In this document: piece by piece, positions 27,607 to 35,535 of the stretch
Numbering within the stretch: the stretch's first letter is position 1
Layout of the letters: each line of letters starts with the position of its first letter
Assembly: GCA_965276005.1 (NCBI GenBank)
Contig: OZ254962.1
Location: 2,480,001-2,544,000 of the forward strand
DNA: 64,000 nucleotides
DNA from: G965232465 sp965276005
GTDB lineage: Bacteria > Pseudomonadota > Alphaproteobacteria > JAQWUY01
Direction of reading: 5' to 3'
Notes under the pieces: generated by a model
Database searches by the model: none
What the model was told of the DNA's origin: nothing
What the model saw: the letters and a program-made list of their open reading frames with translations, nothing else
Made by a program: the position numbers and the translations under genes

Positions 27607-28369
27607 TGGATTCTCCTAAGTTTAATGTTACATACTTTTGTAAAAATCTATCGTACCAAGTTTCATTGGTCTTTTGTTCGAGTAGTTCTAAGGCTTTGGT
27701 TCCCTTGAAAACTTCTCGTCTTCTAGCATAAAATAAAGGCTTTGCTCCTACAAATATCCCTATTTGATGTAAGGCACCCGGATCTCGCATATTAACATCT
27801 GCCCCCAATTCTATAATTTCTTGAACAATATCGGGTTGATTATACCTAGTTGCACGCGCTAAAGGAGTTGATTTAAAGCATCTCCTATCATTAATGTTCA
27901 TATCCGATACTTGCAGAAGAAAAGAAACCATGCCAACATTGCTTGTTACAGCTGTTGCTATCCAAAATACACCACATCCATTCTTGTCTAATACATTAAA
28001 ATCAACCCCATTTTCATGTAGGAATTTTAATATAGCTATATCTCCCGATGAAATAGTTTCAATCGCAACATTTCTACCTCTACTATTGACCCAATCAATA
28101 TTTACACCATTATCCAATAACACCTTGATATTTGCTGTGTCTAAAGAGCAATAGGAAGCAACAAAAAGGACATTTTCACTTTCATCCGCTGCTACCGCAT
28201 TTACATCAGCCCCCTGATCAATGATTGCTTGTACTTTGTCAGGTGTTGCATTTATCCAAAATTCACAAGACAATAGGGTATCGTTTAAATCATTAGCATA
28301 AGCCAACCGGAACACGGACAACAAAATCCACATAAACACGCTTATCAAAATTCTTATAAACTTTTTCAT
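27599..28369 (-). CDS. Exported ankyrin-repeat protein, putative immunity protein
   Basis: 256 residues with a Sec signal peptide (MKKFIRIL to RLAYAND, cleavage near residue 26). About five ankyrin repeats follow: VQAIIDQGADVNAVAADE, IKVLLDNGVNIDWVNSRG, LKFLHENGVDFNVLDKNG, VSFLLQVSDMNINDRRC and VQEIIELGADVNMRDPG. It is predicted to be periplasmic. It is translationally coupled to the 186-residue toxin-like module, matching the immunity-then-toxin order of this locus. Ankyrin domains bind proteins, so neutralising a toxin domain in the periplasm is possible. That role is inference. Confidence 0.75.
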   Translation of the reverse strand: MKKFIRILISVFMWILLSVFRLAYANDLNDTLLSCEFWINATPDKVQAIIDQGADVNAVAADESENVLFVASYCSLDTANIKVLLDNGVNIDWVNSRGRNVAIETISSGDIAILKFLHENGVDFNVLDKNGCGVFWIATAVTSNVGMVSFLLQVSDMNINDRRCFKSTPLARATRYNQPDIVQEIIELGADVNMRDPGALHQIGIFVGAKPLFYARRREVFKGTKALELLEQKTNETWYDRFLQKYVTLNLGESND

Positions 28370-28450
28370 TAAAATCTCTCTCTTTTAATTGCTACACACT
28401 TTTTAATTGCACAAACAAAAACCCATACCAAAAACACGACCAACGAATCG
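28366..28450 (-). repeat. Partial cassette-boundary repeat
   Basis: This short stretch repeats the immunity-gene leader seen at 30738-30820: an AAAGAGAGA ribosome site, a TGCTACACACTT block and the CAACGAATCG core. The promoter half of the full repeat is absent. It is fused to the 3' end of the 87-residue toxin stub, so the stub's last 17 or so residues are translated repeat. Confidence 0.7.
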
Positions 28451-28655
28451 CAGAACCTGCAAGACCAGCTGTGGCTACATTAGCTATTGCTTTTAACTTA
28501 TTATCTGCTGTTCCTACTGATATTGCCTTAGACACCCAGCTGTGAACACGCAAATAATTCGCAGAAGTTTTAGTTACATCTAATAATTTTATGGCTAAAT
28601 TTTTTGCACCCATCGCTTGATCTGCCCAAAAAATAGCTTTATCTTTTTTGCTCAT
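28392..28655 (-). pseudogene. Truncated toxin N-terminal module (87 residues)
   Basis: Begins MSKKDKAIFWADQAMGAKN and has a segment (SVGTADNKLKAIANVATAGLAGSA) that resembles the start of the glycine-rich region of the 630-residue RTX protein. It has no QNTQDQK linker or RTX part. The last residues (IRWSCFWYGFLFVQLKSV) are read-through of the boundary repeat. The ATG overlaps the stop of the membrane-protein gene upstream (ATGA), with GGAG just before. I read it as a toxin cut off by recombination, which leaves its immunity gene behind. Confidence 0.6.
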
Positions 28656-29647
28656 TTTATTTCTCCTTGTTTATAACTTAATAAAATATAATAAAAAAAT
28701 TCAATTCCCCTTAAAATAAAGCCTAAAGACCCAAGATACATAAATACTATCGTAGACAGTATAAACAAGCTCGTTAACATAATATAAGGGCTATCGTTTA
28801 GGTATGTAATACTTATTTCCTTAAATGCTATTTCAAACATATTTAACACAGCATATAAAATTAAAAACATAGTTAATATATAAGAGAAAAAAGTTCTATA
28901 TCGGATCTTTTGAGGATTCCTTTTCAAGTCACTAATACGATAAAAATCTAGCGATCCATCACGCAAAGACAAGCGAAAATCTTGCAACCACCTATATCCG
29001 CATATGACAAAGACAGTCAATGAAATCGGAATAATAATAAATTTAATACTGTAGTACAATATGGTATAAATAGTATTTGCAAAGGCGTATTGTTCCACAT
29101 CAACTGTATTGCCGCTATACTCCCAAATATTCGGAAATAAAAGGGATATATCATAATAATTGGAAATATCTATATAAAGACCAGTGACTTCGTAAACAAT
29201 TATCATACTTAAACACATCATGAAACAAAATATAATTACGGTTGGTAAAATGGCTAAGTATTTACATTTTCTGTATATGTTATAGGGATAAAGAAATCCA
29301 TTTAGAAAATAATCTATGCTAATCCATGTACCTTTTTGTTTAATATCTTTGTGGTAAAAATTCTGGCACCAGCTCAAATACCTAAAAGCAACAGGGAATT
29401 GAATCAAGATAATAAAATTCAATAAAAATAAAAATAAAAGACCACTTAAAATTAAAAATGTAACGACATTTTGTACAGCAAGAAAAATGTGTGCCACCAC
29501 CAACAGTAAACTTACACAGAAAATGGGGATATACTTACGAAAAGATTTCGTTTGTGCAACGCTAGGATAACAAGAACCTAAAAAATGCAACCTATTATAT
29601 AAATGCCCTTTTTCGGTTTCAATATCTACTTGACTAAAATTATTCAT
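28652..29647 (-). CDS. Polytopic membrane protein, putative immunity protein (family member 2)
   Basis: 331 residues, about six membrane segments. It shares the family pattern with its two paralogues: VYEVTGLYIDIS, a Trp in NIWEYSG, then FANTIYTILYY. Overall identity to them looks low, so the family is diverse. It is coupled by an ATGA overlap to an 87-residue toxin stub that resembles a glycine-zipper module, consistent with an old immunity-toxin pair. No promoter repeat lies directly upstream; it is probably read from the promoter at 30955-30984. Confidence 0.6.
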   Translation of the reverse strand: MNNFSQVDIETEKGHLYNRLHFLGSCYPSVAQTKSFRKYIPIFCVSLLLVVAHIFLAVQNVVTFLILSGLLFLFLLNFIILIQFPVAFRYLSWCQNFYHKDIKQKGTWISIDYFLNGFLYPYNIYRKCKYLAILPTVIIFCFMMCLSMIIVYEVTGLYIDISNYYDISLLFPNIWEYSGNTVDVEQYAFANTIYTILYYSIKFIIIPISLTVFVICGYRWLQDFRLSLRDGSLDFYRISDLKRNPQKIRYRTFFSYILTMFLILYAVLNMFEIAFKEISITYLNDSPYIMLTSLFILSTIVFMYLGSLGFILRGIEFFYYILLSYKQGEIK

Positions 29648-29664
29648 CTATCTCACCCCCTTGT

Positions 29665-29735
29665 GCTACCACTGCGGCTATATCTAAACATAAACCCACA
29701 ACAAACACACGATCAACGAATCGCCTATACAGGCA
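29665..29735 (-). repeat. Partial cassette-boundary repeat
   Basis: About 70 bp that align with the signal-peptide-coding side of repeat R1 (shared blocks CTATATCTAAACATA-like, ACAAACACACGATCAACGAATCG and CCTATACA). It lies between the 41-codon toxin stub and the start of the 331-residue membrane protein and marks another recombination joint. Confidence 0.65.
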
Positions 29736-29809
29736 CCCAATACCCCTTCTATAAGGTTCTCAGCACCAGAAAGTCCAAGATCTGTCCCCTTTTCTTTTAA
29801 ATCGCTCAT
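29684..29809 (-). pseudogene. Toxin stub of 41 codons
   Basis: A short frame starting MSDLKEKGTDLGLSGAENL, with AAAGGATAG ahead of its ATG and 4 bp after the stop of the 307-residue membrane protein. The beginning (MSD-K, then a glycine-containing helix) has the look of other toxin N-termini here. After about 27 codons it runs into the boundary repeat (CIGDSLIVCLLWVYV) and stops. It is the shortest toxin remnant in the array. Confidence 0.5.
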
Positions 29810-29813
29810 TTTT

Positions 29814-30737
29814 CTATCCTTTCACATTTAAATTTTTTGAAAAATAATATATTTTTAATGCAGTATATAAATTGTTAATATACAACACACAAAATATCCC
29901 TAACATATAAATTGTAAATATTTTCAAAACATTATAGATACCACCATATATATCTATGTAAAGAAAAGTGTATAATACTTTTATTTTTTCGACATTATCC
30001 AGCATATAATAGGGTATAAATATCCCAGCAAGAACAATCAGCAATGTCAAAAGTATGATGTGTATTGGTTTAAAACCTTTCTGATAAAATGACTCTAAAA
30101 GTAACAAATTATTCATATCTGCCATCGAATAATTTTTATTTTTTAACTCCTTGTATGTCCAGTATGTCAATAGAATGAAAAAAATAAGCGACAAAGGTCT
30201 TATAAAATATGCAAAATAATAGTGAGTCATAATGTATATAGTATTTGCAATCTCAAATATTTCTTGTTGTACATTGTCATTTGGTGCGGACCAAATAGTC
30301 TTAAAGTCACCACTTTTGTATAAATGTTCCGTCACACTCCAATACCAACCCGTCATATCATAAACAGTTAAAAATATAAGCGTTGATATAAAGGGGAGTA
30401 AAAACAAAATATTTACAATTCTTAAAATCCTTGACCTAAAACAAATCATCAATATTTCAAAGAAACTCTTCATACTAGATATGCCTTTTTTACCCTTATC
30501 TGGATAAAATTCTATTATTTTATTTATAATTACAATATTGGTAAAATATACACCAAATACAAAAATTATTAGCCCGACAAATAAACTTACAAAATCACCA
30601 ACATTCAGCGATGCCCGATACATTACAAACACAGAGAATAAGGATATAATAGCAAAGCACACTGTAAACCAAATTCTATATTGTCGACTTGGCTCAAGTA
30701 ATACAATGTCCATATCTTGTTTTATAATGTTAATCAT
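29814..30737 (-). CDS. Polytopic membrane protein, putative immunity protein (family member 3)
   Basis: 307 residues, about six membrane segments. Family pattern: VYDMTGWYWSV, a Trp in TIWSAPND, then IANTIYIMTHYYFAYFIRP. It is the first complete gene of the array in transcription order, just after the promoter in repeat R3, with AAAAGAGAGA before its ATG. It is followed 4 bp later by a 41-codon toxin stub. It is retained intact although its presumed toxin is gone, as expected if loss of immunity is costly while sister cells still carry the toxin. Function inferred from context. Confidence 0.6.
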   Translation of the reverse strand: MINIIKQDMDIVLLEPSRQYRIWFTVCFAIISLFSVFVMYRASLNVGDFVSLFVGLIIFVFGVYFTNIVIINKIIEFYPDKGKKGISSMKSFFEILMICFRSRILRIVNILFLLPFISTLIFLTVYDMTGWYWSVTEHLYKSGDFKTIWSAPNDNVQQEIFEIANTIYIMTHYYFAYFIRPLSLIFFILLTYWTYKELKNKNYSMADMNNLLLLESFYQKGFKPIHIILLTLLIVLAGIFIPYYMLDNVEKIKVLYTFLYIDIYGGIYNVLKIFTIYMLGIFCVLYINNLYTALKIYYFSKNLNVKG

Positions 30738-31112
30738 AAAAAATTTCTCTCTTTTAACTGCTACACACTTCGTTAATTACACGAACGAAAACCCGCAACA
30801 AAAACACAAGCAACGAATCACCTATACAGCAAGTGTATAAAATCCCATATCCACATCAAAAATATTCGTTCCCTTTTCAAAATAAAAGTATCAATACCCT
30901 ACACCTAAACAGTTTTTATTACTTATTCGTTATATAAATCATAACATAAATAGTATACTAATACAAACCTTTTACAACTGCCAAGCGAAAAAAAAAAAAA
31001 TTATACAACAAACGCTCTTACGCACCCTTACGAATATATCCCTGTTCGTATGTTTTTGCGTAACTGGTTTTTAAACTATCATTACCAGCACCGCCTATGA
31101 CGCCTGCTAAGT
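30738..31112 (-). repeat. Cassette-boundary repeat R3 with promoter
   Basis: Third copy of the boundary repeat, at the upstream end of the array. The promoter is TTGGCA (30979-30984) and TAGTAT (30955-30960), 18 bp apart. The signal-peptide-like frame starts with ATG (MWIWDFIHLLYR) but stops after 12 codons. Its distal end encodes a toxin tail GGAGNDSLKTSYAKTYEQGYIR, the 3' end of an RTX gene that is otherwise decayed. Confidence 0.85.
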
Positions 31113-31402
31113 TTTCTCTGTCCAGTCCGACAGGTGGATAGCCACCCTTGGGCATGTTCCCTTTGAGTAATCCGAATATCTCCTAAATTGCCATAATGCT
31201 CGAATGGGATTGGTGCACATGTGGTTGGCGGTGACGATTGCCACCACTTCATCCCATCGGGGTGTTTCGATTCCACCCGTGCTATAGCTTTAAAATTGGG
31301 GTAACATCTATCCTCAGCTATGCCCAATTCCAACCCAAATGCTACTGATTTTTTAGGCAGATGCGGAAAACGCCACCGCCACCAGTCGGCAATGCCCATC
31401 AA
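31021..31402 (-). pseudogene. Decayed RTX gene remnant
   Basis: On the minus strand 31021-31140 reads as PPVGLDRENLAGVIGGAGNDSL and the usual tail, clearly matching VVVGLDTNNLAGVIGGAGND of the intact RTX protein. Further upstream an open stretch in another frame (GLELGIAEDRCYPNFKA, then DGMKWWQSSPP) may be a foreign or rearranged piece; I cannot assign it. There is no intact start or RTX body. It marks the old end of the array. The 150 bp beyond it (31403-31551) hold nothing I recognise. Confidence 0.6.
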
Positions 31403-31551
31403 GATGGGGTGCGATAGACACCGCCAATAAATTCCCCCTTGTCACCTGCTAACCACACCTAAACAAATGGGGTTTGTATCATTTTTTATCATGCAATCGT
31501 CCCTTCTTTATAGAGTCAGTATGTGATATTCTAGGGGTATTGTCGACTTGG

Positions 31552-32610
31552 TTATGATTGCCTGTTTTCTGCTATATTTGCCATTTGCACTGCATCACCG
31601 ACGCCGGCAATGTTTGTTATTTGGCTGTGTTTTGCTTGCTGTAACTGTCGTGTTGTGTCGCCACTGGCGATGGCGATTAAATCGTCTGTCAACAGCTTGC
31701 CAATCAGCTGTCGCCCATTTGCCACTGCGGCTGCCCTGTGGGGGGATAGGATGACATTTTCTGCCTGCCGTAAGCTGTCGCTTGTGGATAAGGGTTCTTG
31801 GGGGAATACATCAATGGTTGCCTGAATATGTCCGCTGTCAACGACCTGTTTTAAAGCGTCGAAATCCACCAAGTGGGCACGGCTTATTAACACCAATAGT
31901 GCCCCTTTGGGCATCATTGTAAGTTGCTTCTTGCCTATCATACCTTTGTTTTGGTTAGTGGGGGCGGCGGCAATCATTAGGACTTGGGATTGTTGCAATA
32001 CGCTGTGTAAGGATATGGATTCTACTCCCCATTTTTCCGCCATATCCGCACTTAAGTACGGGTCATATACCCGCACGGTGGGGGAAAAGGGGAACATCAG
32101 CCGATGGGTTTCACGGGCAATTTGCCCGTATCCCACAAACCCCACCGATGTATCAAATAACGAAAAATCTCGATCCGTAAAGTCTTCCAACCACGATTCT
32201 GTGCTGTTTCGAAAACAGCGATCCTGTTGCACCAACCCCCGACATGCCCCCAATATCATGGCAAGTGCCATTTCCGCCACTGATTGGCGAAATCCGGGGG
32301 CACAGCATAAAATTTCAACCCCTTTATCCGCACAGGCTTGATAATCAATGGTATCGGGGAACGCCCCCGCCACTTCCGCAATGACTTGTAGGTTTTTACA
32401 GTGTTGCAAGCGATCTTTATCCATATGCGGGGGGGCGGACACATATGCAGTAGCGGTTTGTAAAGCGGTCATCAACTGGGCTTTGGGCATGGGGGTGTCT
32501 TGACCCCAAATAATATCATATACGGACTGTAATCGTTTTAAATCCGCATCTGAAAACAGTTCGTTTAGCCGTCGCCAATGGGTATCCAAAATCACTTGTG
32601 GTTTTGTCAT
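31552..32610 (-). CDS. D-isomer-specific 2-hydroxyacid dehydrogenase family protein
   Basis: 352 residues. Rossmann motif GFVGYGQIARETHRL near residue 158; the catalytic Arg is probably in LVLISRAHLVD, the Glu in DVFPQEPL and the His in LSPHRA, the usual R-E-H set. It would interconvert a 2-keto acid and a 2-hydroxy acid with NAD(P). The start overlaps the stop of the ATPase gene (ATGA), making it the last gene of a LacI-controlled sugar uptake operon. It probably acts on a sugar-derived acid. Substrate unknown. Confidence 0.85.
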   Translation of the reverse strand: MTKPQVILDTHWRRLNELFSDADLKRLQSVYDIIWGQDTPMPKAQLMTALQTATAYVSAPPHMDKDRLQHCKNLQVIAEVAGAFPDTIDYQACADKGVEILCCAPGFRQSVAEMALAMILGACRGLVQQDRCFRNSTESWLEDFTDRDFSLFDTSVGFVGYGQIARETHRLMFPFSPTVRVYDPYLSADMAEKWGVESISLHSVLQQSQVLMIAAAPTNQNKGMIGKKQLTMMPKGALLVLISRAHLVDFDALKQVVDSGHIQATIDVFPQEPLSTSDSLRQAENVILSPHRAAAVANGRQLIGKLLTDDLIAIASGDTTRQLQQAKHSQITNIAGVGDAVQMANIAENRQS

Positions 32611-33680
32611 GTGTATTCCTTTGCAAATAACTGGGCTTTGGTGGGGCAGAATGTTACATGCAATGTTTCGCCCACCTTAAACATACAGTCTTCGCCCAGT
32701 GAGGCGATAATGTGGCTGTTATCTGTCAAGGACAATTTTACCACTGTTTCACTGCCTAGCCGTTCGTTTAATACCACTTGACCAGACAGCATTCCTTGTC
32801 CTTCTGGGGCGATATTCAAATATTGTGGACGAATACCCAGTATAACTGATTGCCCCACTGTAAATACTTTATCGGGACAATCAATGGATATGGGCGACAA
32901 GGTGTTGTTGGTGACGGTTACGGTTTTTTCCTCAATGTCTGTTACTTGCACTTCGATAAAATTCATGGATGGGGCCCCTAAAAAGCCCGCCACAAATAAG
33001 TTGGCGGGGTTGTGGTATAAGTCCATAGGCGATCCCACCTGCATTACTTCGCCGTCTTTTAGGGCGACTATTTTATCCGCCAAAGTCATCGCCTCCACTT
33101 GGTCATGGGTCACATAAATCATCGTTGCCTTTAATTTTTCATGCAGTTTGCCAATTTCCATACGCATATCCATGCGCAAACTGGCATCTAAGTTTGACAA
33201 TGGTTCATCAAACAAAAATACATTGGGGTTTTTAACAATCGCCCGCCCGATTGCCACCCGTTGCCGTTGCCCGCCTGATAACTGATTGGGGCGACGATCA
33301 AGCAAGTGTTCTATTTGTAAAATTTTCGCTGCCGCATCCACCTTTTCTTGTTTTTCCTGTTTCGACGCACCGGCAATGGTCAAACCGAACGCCACATTTT
33401 CCCTGACGGTCATATGGGGGAATATGGCGTATGATTGAAATACCATAGCAACGCCCCTGTCCTTGGGCTGCATTTCGTTTACCACTTGATTGTCGATGGT
33501 TAAAGTGCCATCGGTGATACTTTCAAGCCCCGCTATCATCCGTAGCAAAGTGGATTTGCCACAGCCAGACGGTCCAACGAATACGACAAATTCGCCGTCG
33601 TTAATGTCGATGTCAACGCCCTTTATCACATCCACAGTGCCGAACGATTTTTTAATATTTTTAAGCGATAATTTTACCAT
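32607..33680 (-). CDS. Sugar ABC transporter ATPase (MalK/UgpC type)
   Basis: 357 residues. The ATG at 33680 (MVKLSLKNIKKSFG) is chosen over an upstream frame extension because it aligns with the family and follows GGGG-containing sequence. Walker A GPSGCGKSTL, Q-loop MVFQSYAIFPHMTV, signature LSGGQRQRVAIGRAIV, Walker B VFLFDEPLSNLD and switch His IYVTHDQVEA are present. The C-terminal TOBE/regulatory domain is about 235-357. It starts 4 bp after the glycosidase gene and overlaps the next gene by 4 bp. It drives the two permeases upstream. Confidence 0.92.
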   Translation of the reverse strand: MVKLSLKNIKKSFGTVDVIKGVDIDINDGEFVVFVGPSGCGKSTLLRMIAGLESITDGTLTIDNQVVNEMQPKDRGVAMVFQSYAIFPHMTVRENVAFGLTIAGASKQEKQEKVDAAAKILQIEHLLDRRPNQLSGGQRQRVAIGRAIVKNPNVFLFDEPLSNLDASLRMDMRMEIGKLHEKLKATMIYVTHDQVEAMTLADKIVALKDGEVMQVGSPMDLYHNPANLFVAGFLGAPSMNFIEVQVTDIEEKTVTVTNNTLSPISIDCPDKVFTVGQSVILGIRPQYLNIAPEGQGMLSGQVVLNERLGSETVVKLSLTDNSHIIASLGEDCMFKVGETLHVTFCPTKAQLFAKEYT

Positions 33681-33684
33681 TGCT

Positions 33685-34674
33685 TTACCCCTTATTACCC
33701 GTTGCAGGGGCGATGGATAAGTATCCGTCCCCATCGGCTGTAATGGGGGTGGGGTCTGTAATTTCACCGACAAATGTGTTTTGCCAGTTATCATCGAAAC
33801 CCATCATAACTGCCCCTGTGTCTGTGTGTAAAATCCGCCCCGCATACCGTCTGCATGGGATTGCCCCATCCATAAACCCCGGGGCAACCTGCCAACAACC
33901 GGTGGGGCTGTCACCGATAAGGTAATGATTGCCGATAACTGGGGTTACGCCTGCGTTTTGCATAAATGTATCTGACCAGTGTATATCCGCTGTACAGAAC
34001 AAACAATACCACCGCCCATTCAGTTCAAACACCTGTGGCACTTCCAATTGTCCAAACAAGCCTTGAAACACAGGCGTTTGTAGTTTCCAAGTGTATAAAT
34101 CGTCTGAGGTGGCAAAACCGACCGCCCCGCCCATATTCGGGTCGCTCTCATCAGGCACACGGGCGGTAAAATACATTAGCCATCCGTTGCCGTTAGGGTC
34201 TTTTATTACCCAAGGATCGCGCATGGCACGGTCGGACCAAAAGCCGACCATGTGGTCTTTTTCATAATATTTTGCATTGTCCCCTATCATATCCAGACAC
34301 AGCCCATTGCCCACCCGTTGCCAGTTATGCATGTCCGTAGATATGGCATGCCCTATGCGTTGATATAAGCCGTCTTCCGCTTGTGACCCACCAGTGTAAA
34401 ACAGGTGCCACAGTCCATCGTCATCTTGTATCACCGATCCTGTCCAAGTGGTCATGTCGTCCCATGCAGGAGCAGGGGCGGGGGCAAAACAGGTACCATG
34501 ATAATCCCAATCGATAAGGTTTTTCGAAGTGGCGTGTCCTTGACTCACATGAAAATGGCGTAAGTGCGGATCGCCCAATGCCTTATCTGCTTTCAAGAAA
34601 TAACAGTGCCACATATCGCCGTCTTTGGCATACCAACTGTCCCATACCCATTCGTTTTTTAGTGCTAATGTCAT
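33685..34674 (-). CDS. Glycoside hydrolase with five-bladed propeller fold (GH32/43/68-like)
   Basis: 329 residues, no signal peptide, so probably cytoplasmic. Motifs fit the beta-fructosidase/arabinosidase superfamily: an N-terminal nucleophile candidate in WVWDSWYAKDGD, the RDPWVI (RDP) motif near residue 175, and an acid/base candidate Glu in GQLEVPQVFELNG. Strand-turn repeats such as GLWHLFYTGG and GWLMYFTARV fit a propeller. It is encoded between permease and ATPase genes, so it likely hydrolyses an imported oligosaccharide. GH32 is my first choice but GH43 cannot be excluded. Confidence 0.75.
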   Translation of the reverse strand: MTLALKNEWVWDSWYAKDGDMWHCYFLKADKALGDPHLRHFHVSQGHATSKNLIDWDYHGTCFAPAPAPAWDDMTTWTGSVIQDDDGLWHLFYTGGSQAEDGLYQRIGHAISTDMHNWQRVGNGLCLDMIGDNAKYYEKDHMVGFWSDRAMRDPWVIKDPNGNGWLMYFTARVPDESDPNMGGAVGFATSDDLYTWKLQTPVFQGLFGQLEVPQVFELNGRWYCLFCTADIHWSDTFMQNAGVTPVIGNHYLIGDSPTGCWQVAPGFMDGAIPCRRYAGRILHTDTGAVMMGFDDNWQNTFVGEITDPTPITADGDGYLSIAPATGNKG

Positions 34675-34677
34675 GAT

Positions 34678-35535
34678 TTATCCCTTTACACCTGTCGAGG
34701 CAATCGAGGCAATAAATGTCTGTTGCAAAAATAAGTAAAATACCAACACAGGTGTGGTAATCAGCGTTAAGTATGCCATCACTTCGCCCCATGCGATATT
34801 TAATTGGAAAAAGTATTGCAATCCGACCATGACCGGTCGTAATTCTTCTTGTTGTACCACCATCAAGGGCCATAAGTATTGGTTATACATGACCAAAAAC
34901 TTTAAAATCGCCACTGTCGCCAAAATAGGACCCGATAATGGCAGAACAATAACCCGATATACCTGCCACCAAGATGCCCCTTCTGCACGCCCCGCTTCGA
35001 TTAATTCTTTGGGCAGATCACGGAAGTATTGGACAAATAAGAATATGGACAACCCATCGGCTATAAACGGTACAATTTGTATGCGATAAGTGTTTAACCA
35101 GCCAAATTGTAAACCGTCAAGACCTATCCAAGGCAGGTACGCCGATAATAGCAATAACGGTATGGCCAATGCCTCGAACGGCAGGATTAAAGTCGCCAAA
35201 ATGATGGACAAAACAACTTCCCGACCCCGCCAGTTTAAAAATGCTAACGAAAATCCTGCCATAGAACAAACGGTAAGAGTTAGCACCACCGTTACCCCAG
35301 TGATAAACACAGAATTCATCATAAACAACCACACCGGTGCCCGTTTAAACGCAGACACATAGTTGTTAAAACTTATATCCCCCACCGGTAAAAATGCCCT
35401 TAGACTCCCCGAATCTACCAATAACTGCATATCGGGCTTTAACGACGACATCGCCATAAAAATCAGCGGAAAAATAAATATGATGGCGATGAAGGTAAGT
35501 ATCATATATTGTACGGTTTTACGAATGTCTATCAT
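34678..35535 (-). CDS. Sugar ABC transporter permease (MalG type)
   Basis: 285 residues, about six membrane segments. The ATPase-contact EAA loop is visible as ELIEAGRAEGASWWQVYRVI with the typical Gly. The N-terminal segment and periplasmic loop (FNNYVSAFKRAPV) are typical of MalG/UgpE proteins. It overlaps the upstream permease gene by 4 bp and is followed 3 bp later by the glycosidase gene. Confidence 0.9.
   Translation of the reverse strand: MIDIRKTVQYMILTFIAIIFIFPLIFMAMSSLKPDMQLLVDSGSLRAFLPVGDISFNNYVSAFKRAPVWLFMMNSVFITGVTVVLTLTVCSMAGFSLAFLNWRGREVVLSIILATLILPFEALAIPLLLLSAYLPWIGLDGLQFGWLNTYRIQIVPFIADGLSIFLFVQYFRDLPKELIEAGRAEGASWWQVYRVIVLPLSGPILATVAILKFLVMYNQYLWPLMVVQQEELRPVMVGLQYFFQLNIAWGEVMAYLTLITTPVLVFYLFLQQTFIASIASTGVKG

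Noticed and set aside
27046..31112. Insertion sequence or transposon as cause of the repeats
   Set aside because: No transposase frame, no terminal inverted repeats and no target duplication seen; the repeats carry promoter and coding ends.
31082..31402. 106-codon frame as an intact gene
   Set aside because: One end is RTX remnant read in a different frame and the rest has no recognisable domain; treated as decayed sequence.
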